A stretch of 64,000 nucleotides of DNA, from the NCBI GenBank assembly GCA_019722365.1, contig JADFUC010000954.1:806001-870000 (forward strand), given 5' to 3'. The notes beneath the pieces were generated by a model. It did no database searches, was not told where the DNA came from, and saw only the letters and a program-made list of their open reading frames with translations. This document shows, piece by piece, positions 56,401 through 64,000 of this stretch; position 1 is the stretch's first letter, and every line of letters begins with the position of its first letter. Origin of the DNA: Lithospermum erythrorhizon. Taxonomy: Eukaryota > Streptophyta > Magnoliopsida > Boraginales > Boraginaceae. A program made the position numbers and the translations under genes.

Positions 56401-57979
56401 TAGATAATAATAAGACCAACATTACTGCCTAAATATTATAGGCTAGACATAGTCGACTCATATAATAATATTATAATGTGGTGAGTTCTAATGTTCTATG
56501 TTCTTATAATTGAACCTTGAATCCTACAATTTATGATGTTTTAATGGTCTTATTTATTTGCTACTAGAATACCATTCATGATAATTTGATGATTTTAGTC
56601 TATAATAATATCATAATGTGATGAATTCTATGTTCTTATTATTGAATCTCCAATCCTACAATTTATGATGTTTTAACGGTCTTATTTTTTTGCTACAAAA
56701 ACACCGGTAATGTGATGATCTTATTCATTACAAGACTACCATGTTGTTGGTTTAGATGATCTAGTTGTTGGAATTCTAAGAAATATGTTAATTGGACAAT
56801 TGTATTGTATAATCAAAATACTTATTTAATGTTAAGTTTAAACATATATTAACAAATGGCTAATTAATTCTAGAATTTTCTCTCTATGACAGTTTATTAG
56901 GGTCCAATTATAATCTATGTATCAACATAATATTCGGTTAATATTTATTAATGCATTACTTTAATCGATCAGGCCTAAGAGGTCACATACATATAACGAA
57001 AACTAACTAATAATTTGATTATAAACCTTCCGAATTTGAAGTGTAACTATAAAGTAACAATTCGGCTAAAAATCAAATTAAGTATTTTCCTTCAAACTAC
57101 GCGGACGGGACGTAAGGCGCTCTATGAGGAGTTTGATTTGCTAAAGATTCATACTGCTCAATTAATCTGAAGAAAACGTACGCTGCTGCATCGCAAAGAT
57201 TAAACTTCAAATATTTAAATTGAGATAATAAATAAAGTAATTAACTATTTACTAATATTTATAAATTATATTTTTGATTTATATTATAATTCATTTTGTT
57301 CATAGTTATATGATTACTTGTAATTTTTTAATAATATAATTTCAATAATAGATTTAAAAGTTCTGTTACCACACTACTCTTCATTTTCAAGAATTAATAA
57401 AAGAATACACCTTATGTTATTTTATTTATTATTAGAAAACATCATTTTCTCTTTTAATAAAAATACACCTTATGTTCTTTTATTTATTATTTGAAAATAA
57501 CACTTCTCAATTGATTGTAGTATAAATTATTTATTGTTCTAATATTCAATTTTATTTTATGTATTTATTTTAATATATTTTAATTGATGATTGTCTCAAT
57601 AATATTTGCAATGCACTGAATATCAAGATTTTTACGAAATTTTCTTAATTTTAAATTTACACAAAATAAATTCCAAAAAGAGACTACACATTGGGACAAG
57701 TCTCTGTTGAACGCGATATATTCCTAATGAATTAGATTGAAAATCAAGGAAATAAAGATGATATATATACCTCTTTCAAAAAATATATCTTGTGCAATGA
57801 ATTTTTTAATAAAAAGTTAAGCCTCAATAGTGTATATGTAATTAATATTATTTGATATGGAAACTTTTAAAATTTTGACATAAATAACAACTTTAATATA
57901 AAAGGTCATAATATCGAATATTCATCAATGAAGTAAATTATATATCGAAGGGTTATATACCTATAATATACATATTCAT
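53456..57979. other. Intergenic, no gene recognised
   Basis: AT-rich DNA (53560-54110 and 57180-57640 extremely so). The open frames at 54987-55211 and 56104-56355 (74 and 83 codons) have no recognisable motifs and no splice context I would trust. A tandem duplication is listed at 56461-56725. The segment 54140-54215 is a GC-rich piece partly complementary to 52380-52460. Confidence 0.4.
56461..56725 (+). repeat. Tandem duplication, period 140 bp, about two copies
   Basis: TATAATAATATTATAATGTG at 56461 and TATAATAATATCATAATGTG at 56601 open two units that stay alignable through ATCCTACAATTTATGATGTT and the following GGTCTTATTT. The second unit is slightly shorter and diverged. Confidence 0.85.
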
Positions 57980-60010
57980 GCATGTATTTTTAAGACTATA
58001 ATATCGAATATTCATGCATGTATTATAATAGCAAACGTATAATAATATAATATATCATTAATATTATTATAACGGCATGCATTACATCTAAAGAATCGGG
58101 CATAACCCTTTGTGACATCGTGATAACCCGACTAGTAATTACAATTACTATGATTGAATAACTGCGATGTGAATCGCATCACTAAACTGTAAAATGAATT
58201 ATTACAATACTGTCGTGAATGAGAATAATTAATTTAAACCAATAACTATTGATTTTCACACTTTTACTTGCACTTGGACGATTACTTTACAATTCATTTG
58301 TCTCAAGCGATTCTGGGCCATAAGCAAATGCATAAGAATGTGTCATGAACACTCACGACTTTCTTTTACTCCTAATTACGAAACCATACCGGAGAACCGA
58401 CACGCCACAAGATAATCACCACGATTCTACCGAGATCTACCTACAGACAATGACGACAACTCTATAATATATCAACATCTACCGTTATACTTACCGTGTC
58501 ACCTAACAGATGCCAAGTATTTATTCCCGCTTAAGCTAGACAAGTTTCGACATAGTCGAAAGCACACAACTCATAACATGTATAGTTATATATACGCAGT
58601 ATGCTAATTAAGCAATTTCAACAATTCTAAACAAATTCATAGGACATGATATACATATCTTTTGTGATTTTGCAGCTGTCATCGCTCTTCAAGGCTTATG
58701 CAACCGAGCACAACCTATAAGATTGATTAGACGGCATAAGCCCATGATCCAAGAAAATCGACATCATCAATCAATCACTATAAGCTGTCATCAAACGCTA
58801 GCTTCCCAAAACCATCCGCAGATCTCGACTGTGAACAACGCCGGCCATCTACGCTTCACTAAGAGGTTCTCTTGTCAACATTCATGTGTTGCCTCTAGAA
58901 ACTATATAGATTGCTTTTGGAATTTATTATTATTATTATTATTTCAAACCAACTATGAATAAATTACTATATGAATGAATTACACATCCATATAACGTAG
59001 TTAACAATTGTATCAGAAACAAGAATTACCTTGTCCAAGCATTTAACTTATTTCAAAAAGTAAGTTTAACTAAATTCCCACCGAACTTTACATCGCTCAG
59101 CTTTCTTCTTTGATCTCGAAATCAATCTTTTGATTTAATTTTAAAAGAATATATCAACAACTCCGAGTTCAAGCCAAGTCAACAAGCTGACTTTAATACG
59201 CCAGATAAATCTCTTTCTTTGGTCCTTAGACAGCCTGCAAAGTTTAGTAATTATTACAATCACGCCCTTAACCGTAGTTACTTACAAGTACTCTTTAAAG
59301 TCATCCGCTCGCCTCACTGAATCAACAATGACAAGACATTATCCCTGATATAAATTACATACAAATAGAAAAGGTAAAAGTAGGTTAAATCTTTTCCATA
59401 AGCTTCTGACTCAACTACGGTAATACCATACGGGTCTAGTTTCTTCAGTACCCACTTACACTCAAAGGGCCTGACCCCACTCAGTTAAGTGTATAACAAG
59501 AAGGATAAACCCCGCTTTTGGTATATATAAAGACTATTTCAAAATTTTTTTATGGTAGTTAGCCATTTCTCAAATTATCATTGAAAGGTTTACAACACAA
59601 TTAAAGTGTGTTAAAACACATCTATCTTATTTAACGCATACTATTCAATAACATTACCAACAATAAATTGACTCCAGAATGCCAGAATATCGAAGTTCAA
59701 GCTTCTTTAAATAACCTTATTCATGAATTACTTACATTAATGTTCCACATGGACAACTCGCCCATAAAACTATTATTCTCACATTCAACCTATCCATTTA
59801 TAACTATAGTTATTTCTATTCTCTTTAAAGTTACTACACCCAAATCCACGACCTTTAGTAAAACCCTCAATTCCTATTATGAATCGCGCTATGTCATGGT
59901 CAGCATGCACAACATACGATCCCGACACGGCATACCTGAATCATATTACCATAATAGATTCCAACCACTCAATCACGCTAGAAGGTCCTTACTAAGGGAA
60001 AAGCACTTCT
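57980..60010 (-). mobile_element. Copia element C, decayed relative of element A
   Basis: It has a partial 3' LTR (57980-58260, with CTAGTAATTACAATTACTAT and ACTATTGATTTTCACA near its end), a polypurine-tract complement, and the family's 3' internal block (58261-59060). A reverse-transcriptase start follows (59290-59560), in which the minus strand gives broken pieces such as GPLSVSGY at the CKW motif and EAYGKDLT at the AKGF motif. The following 59560-60010 aligns with 26030-26350 of element B. Gag and leader could not be found to the right, so the element is truncated or too decayed. Confidence 0.6.
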
Positions 60011-61160
60011 AATAGAGTCATTCTTTGTCAATAAGAAAATCGGTCTATCATAGAATTTAATCTATCATAAATTTTATTAAGCTTCGTGATTATACCTTAA
60101 CAGTTAAAATGCCATCTAAGTTTATATTTCGTGACTAATATAAAGATATGTCACATATATGTAATCAGCTTACGACGTGTAAGAATCAATTCAAGACTAT
60201 ACCTTTCAAGGTTGTAATGAAAATTCCTTTAGTACTCAAACGTACACCATGCAGAATAAGGCTCCTACTAACCAACCTTTGAAAAACTCAAGGTTCATCT
60301 TCACTTCGACTTTTCATTTCCAACAAAATATCAGCATTTAAGATTCTAACTCTATTATATCAGACCTCAAGTTTGCACCTTGATGTTGATAGTATAATCG
60401 CCTTCTTATTCTCGCTTGAGATCCGAACTTCCAATAACAATGTCAAATATCCATCATCACTAATCATTACTTTCAGAACATTATTGATCACTAATTTAAA
60501 CACACACATGTTACAACACGCTGGTAATCATCAGAACGAAGTTTGAAATAGACATGCAGAATAGTCAACCAACGACCATTCAACTTGGTCGGCTTTCAAA
60601 CGCTTGGATTCATTTATAACTATATATTCATTTAATAGGAATAATGCTTTCTTACTTTTGACGAATCATCGCTTGTATGTAACAGAGCGAAGAGTATACT
60701 CGACTCCATGCATTCTATTCTATTTCAGTCAGATGACTTTAAGTCATCTATTGGAGTATGATTTATTCATATCATCATGTCTCTTTGCATTAGGTGTTAG
60801 CAATGCATCAGGAATTCTCACATGATATTCCTGATATGATCGAAGGACTCTAACACTGGATTGATATCTCCTAAGGAGCCACTTGAATACATTCAAGTCA
60901 TATATTTACTTGCACCCTTTTATACTTCATAATGGAGATACTATACATACAATAAATTATAATTTTATAGTAGATGGAAATAAATACCAGTTTCCTTCGA
61001 CAGGTACACGATGACATAATCTCAACATTGGGACCCTGTTAAATTCGCCTATTTCGTTGACACAAAATTAACTTGTCCATTTGAGACGCTTCAAAGTTTG
61101 TTTGTTAAACATAACTCTGGTTGTCTCCACAAATAATATGAATAAATTTAAGCGGCAAAA
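60011..61160. other. Probably more of element C; no domain readable
   Basis: By position this would be integrase to gag of element C. I looked for integrase and gag motifs on the minus strand and found none that I can defend. Confidence 0.3.
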
Positions 61161-61480
61161 GACAGGACGACATCACTTATGTTTGGGTTAAGAACCTTGG
61201 CCGATCACTTATGCTTTCAAAAGGTCTCACGATCACTTATGTTTCAAAATCGATCTCGCTTGGTATTTCACCTAATTTTCTCAAGTAAGTCTCCGCTAAT
61301 TAACACTTTTATGGCCACGGGATTTAACTGCACGTTTACCGCTTCATCAGGACCGCCATCGAAGCTCTCCATCGTGCGACCATATGCATAATGCATGGAG
61401 CCCTCATGAACTTGCAAATTTTACTCTCGCAAATTTTCATCGTGACCGTCATCAATCGATCCATCGTGACCATACGCATT
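61161..61480. repeat. Dispersed repeat related to 46391-46900
   Basis: It has three ATCACTTATG words in 80 bases and the shared phrase AAAATCGATCTCGCTTGGTA. It lies about 0.7 kb left of the gypsy reverse transcriptase, so it may be part of that element or of an older one. Confidence 0.4.
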
Positions 61481-62129
61481 AACGACGGTCCAACTTAAAA
61501 ATAATTTTACCTTTCGTTATAATTCCGATTTTGACGATTCAAAAAGTGTTGGAAAGATAATTTCAAACCCTTTTACAATATGATATCAAACCCCACTTTT
61601 ATAAATATTATAATTTTCAAAATACTTTCTTTTGACAAAATATTCTTAAAACTTTGAAACGGTTAACAAGTTTTTGTCAAAAATGATTTGAAAAATATCT
61701 CTCATATAAGCGCTTCAATCAAGATCAACGAAGGAAAGTAAAGTTAGATTCAAGCCATAACTTTTACCTATTCATATCTACTTGCATCCAATACTTTATT
61801 CCATATATCTGATTCTTTCATACTCTTTCATCTTCCTGGCCCTTTCAGTTTACGCGTATTTGGACGACCTTATTCTTTATCATTATTCTTCATTCTCAGT
61901 TTTCAGATTTGGCCGATTCTTCTATATTACCATACTCATCTTTTATGAATCAGACTTCACCTCGGCTAACGATATTTCTTCACCTGCCTTCAATGCCTCG
62001 ATCATCTTGTGCTTCGTTTCGATATGAATATCAACTTTGTTCAAGCACCTTCTAACATGCCTATGAAATAAATCGCTTAATTACACATGTTGATAGTAAA
62101 TCAATGTTTAAGTCATCATTAAATAAGGC
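61481..62129. other. No domain readable; expected 3' pol of the gypsy element
   Basis: On the minus strand this should encode the rest of RT and RNase H of the gypsy element, but the frames are closed and no motif was recognised. Confidence 0.3.
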
Positions 62130-62693
62130 GTGACGGACTCAGAGTCCAACATCATCCACATAGATTTCCGTGCTTCGCCTATCCGCCCGGTAAGATACAA
62201 TTCACCATCCTCGATAGTCAGCCTAAAGATTCTTAAATCCGAAAGGCATCACGGTCCAACAGTACAAACCGTATTCTGTAATGAAAGTGGTTTTTTCTTG
62301 GTCTGCTTTTTCCAAGAGTATCTGATGATACCCTCGGGAAGCATCTAGGAAGTCGAAGACTTCATAACCAACACTTCCATCCACCAATCTTCCCAAGGTA
62401 ATGAAGTAGTCTGGGAAAGCTTTGTTCAGCCGCGAAGCCTCAAGGCACATTCTCCTTTTACCGGGCTGTGACTTCTTCAAATCACATTCCATGATCCACT
62501 CCGTAAAACCGCAGCTCCCGTGATGGCCCCTACTCTTATCAATTTGTCCACCTCTAATAGAATTAGCGTCTTTTCTCTGAGAAATTTTTTCTTTTTCTCT
62601 GCTTTTGGCTGCACCTACGGGCAGTGATCCACACGTAATCGGGTGTATGGCAATATCGGGTATCCACCGGATTCCATGCAAACACCTCTTCAT
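62130..62693 (-). pseudogene. Reverse transcriptase of the gypsy element
   Basis: The open frame 62693-62223 (156 codons) carries GKRRMCLEASRLNKAFPDYF, then VFDFLDASRGYHQILLEKAD, QEKTTFITEYGLYCW and VMPFGFKN. These are the RT motifs around the first catalytic Asp and the FITExGxYCxxVMPFGxKN box. Shortly after the frame breaks, EIYVDDVG (near 62150) preserves the catalytic YVDD motif. The upstream part of the frame matches the usual run-in only loosely. The frame has lost the segment after GFKN by frameshift. Confidence 0.85.
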
Positions 62694-62859
62694 ATCTTCT
62701 GAGTAGTTTTATTAGTAAATCGCGATTGCCCTGACTCAATTAGGGTACCTATAATCGGTTTTCTCGAAGTTATCGCTCGCTATGGAGACAACCTCGAAGT
62801 TCTTTCATGAAATGACCCTTTCTTCAGCTTCTTTCCCCAAGTGTGAATCATTTCGTCCA

Positions 62860-63400
62860 AACGGGATGCTGGTTTTCATGACTCAGAACTACCCTATGAA
62901 ATGTATAACCGGTACATTACCCGAGCCATTTTCGATCTCCCAACTCTCACCCACCCTCCGTGGTCGGAATTTCCATTTTTAAAACGGGAGTAAATAAATT
63001 ATACCGTAGGTCAGGCGAAAGTGGACGCACGATAAAGTGCTATCGCTGGTGGCCTGATATGTCCACCATCAGAATGATGCCCTAATTGCTGGGGCTCGGG
63101 CTTCTCCCACCGTAAAGTCCAAATCTATTATCCCCACAGTATAAATATCATGCTAACCCAAATGAAAGCGCATATGTTGGTTTTGAAGAGTTCTTGGCAA
63201 TCCCAACCAATCATATGCCCCTAGATATAGAATGCTCGCTAAACTTCCTACGCAGACACCAACATCATTGCTACCAAAAAGTTAGCAATTATACGACCTA
63301 TCATCAGCAATGGTCACATAGTGTGTATCGCAATCCCTTCCAATTCTTCTTCAGAGAACTTTATCATCTCTCCTGTCGTCACTCGCCTCCCCGGCATACT
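62860..63400 (-). pseudogene. Aspartic protease region of the gypsy element
   Basis: The minus strand from about 63370 gives FSEEELEGIAI, then a PLLMIGRIANFLVAMMLV piece, in line with the TFxEEDLxGIxLPHxDPLV...ANxxVxRVLVDTGSS run of this protease class. The catalytic DTGS triad itself is not preserved. Further left an HFRLTYGIIYLLPF-like piece corresponds to the C-terminal part (YHLKxKFPT). Multiple stops. Confidence 0.55.
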
Positions 63401-63968
63401 ACTTTCTCGAATCAGTGATCTCCTCCCTCGCAAGTCCTCCCGAAATTGTGTCAATTCATCCAGCCGAATTCGCGCTGACTTCGATTTGGTTTATCGCTTC
63501 GGCGCTAACCCCTAAATGTCTTCGGGAGTCAGCTTTCACGAACTAATCGAGATGTCTCTGGAGCAGTTTTCTCACTTCAAATTTTCTAAACACGACAATC
63601 ATCCGTGTCATACCCACCGCCTTTTGTGATACTCCATGTAAGCTCGGATCTCCTCATATTCTCGACGGGACCTCAACTTCGGTTTCTAGCAACAATGTCC
63701 TATCCCGTGACTGGGCATACTTTCGTATCAAAGTTCCTCCGGAATTCGTGGCATACGATCAGAATCGTTCTCGGTGTTGCCTCACTCTTCTATTTTCTTC
63801 TCGAATACCTCCCCTAGTCCTCCAATTGGAAACCGTCTCTTCTTTGGGGTTTGTAATCTATCCCATGTGCTTCCTCTCTTCGAGGATCTGGGCCAAGCTG
63901 GGGTGAACCTTAATTACCTTTCCTGGCTACCCTTTTGTTTCTTCCACTCTTATGTACTTCATCGTTAG
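63400..63968 (-). pseudogene. gag C-terminus of the gypsy element
   Basis: The minus strand includes MEYHKRRWV, a relic of the CxYHxxxGHxTxxC zinc-knuckle-like motif, followed by KLLQRHLDQFVKADSRR-like sequence in a shifted frame. Further left is IDTISGGLARGE, which matches the I(N/D)TIxGG linker of this gypsy group. The assignment rests on these three islands and their order. Everything else is decayed. Confidence 0.5.
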
Positions 63969-64000
63969 TTCGACAACTCGATGTACATCGCCACCGGCTC

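Larger units (their letters stand above)
62130..64000 (-). mobile_element. Ty3/gypsy element (gag end, protease, RT), continues off the right edge
   Basis: Read leftwards from 64000, the minus strand holds, in order, a gag C-terminal/nucleocapsid-like piece, an aspartic protease region and a reverse transcriptase, the order of Ty3/gypsy elements. All parts are broken by stops. The protease and RT motifs resemble those of plant elements of the Tat group, but the lineage is not certain. Neither LTR is identified in the window. Confidence 0.7.

Noticed and set aside
62130..63400. Endogenous pararetrovirus (caulimovirid) polymerase
   Set aside because: The gag-linker ITxGG motif, protease run-in and RT boxes follow the Ty3/gypsy order, and no movement-protein or coat-protein-like sequence is seen.

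Overview
The window is AT-rich nuclear DNA of a flowering plant, most likely a eudicot. The evidence is one intron-containing gene of a plant-specific family, many degraded plant LTR retrotransposons (Ty1/copia, Ty3/gypsy, Cassandra-type TRIM), hAT relics and several MITE types. Nothing prokaryotic or organellar was seen. All reads were made by eye, so similarity statements are qualitative and gene structures are predictions.

Layout. 1-5.5 kb: one orphan first exon of an RCC1-repeat protein on the minus strand (1837-2029) in otherwise unassigned DNA. 5.5-8 kb: gag-like relic, canonical initiator-Met primer binding site (PBS) and a large LTR of a minus-strand copia element. 10-11 kb: a Cassandra-like TRIM with 5S-rRNA-like LTRs, cut by a long-TIR MITE. 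12-12.7 kb: hAT transposase pseudogene. 13.2-14.4 kb: GC-rich decayed coding tract of unknown nature. 14.56-23.42 kb: copia element A, bounded by the 5-bp target duplication GATAC, with a 950-bp 3' LTR, a 5' LTR reduced to 95 bp, and a solo LTR of its own family lodged in the integrase region. 23.7-27.3 kb: element B, an internally deleted relative of A. 29.47-36.38 kb: copia element D with two 421-bp LTRs, gag to RNase H remnants, and in its leader an array of five stem-loops whose stems differ in sequence but still pair. 41.0-44.7 kb: the only apparently intact gene, five coding exons giving 150 residues, related to the Arabidopsis SIS (salt-induced serine-rich) family. 46.4-49 kb: RNase H-like relic, a 579-bp LTR and repeats. 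49.9-52.1 kb: a cluster of small DNA transposons, including a hAT-type element with an 8-bp duplication that carries a solo Cassandra LTR with its own CTTAT duplication, and a Tourist-like MITE with TAA duplication. 52.5-53.5 kb: another solo LTR of the A family. 58-60 kb: element C, again A family. 62.1-64 kb: a Ty3/gypsy element (gag end, protease, RT) running off the right edge.

How it fits together. This is a gene-poor, transposon-dense interval. The SIS-like gene is the only feature with a coherent promoter, reading frame, splice phases and polyadenylation signal. Every confidently oriented retroelement lies on the minus strand, opposite to that gene. The most unusual signal is the stem-loop array in the element D leader (34560-35069).
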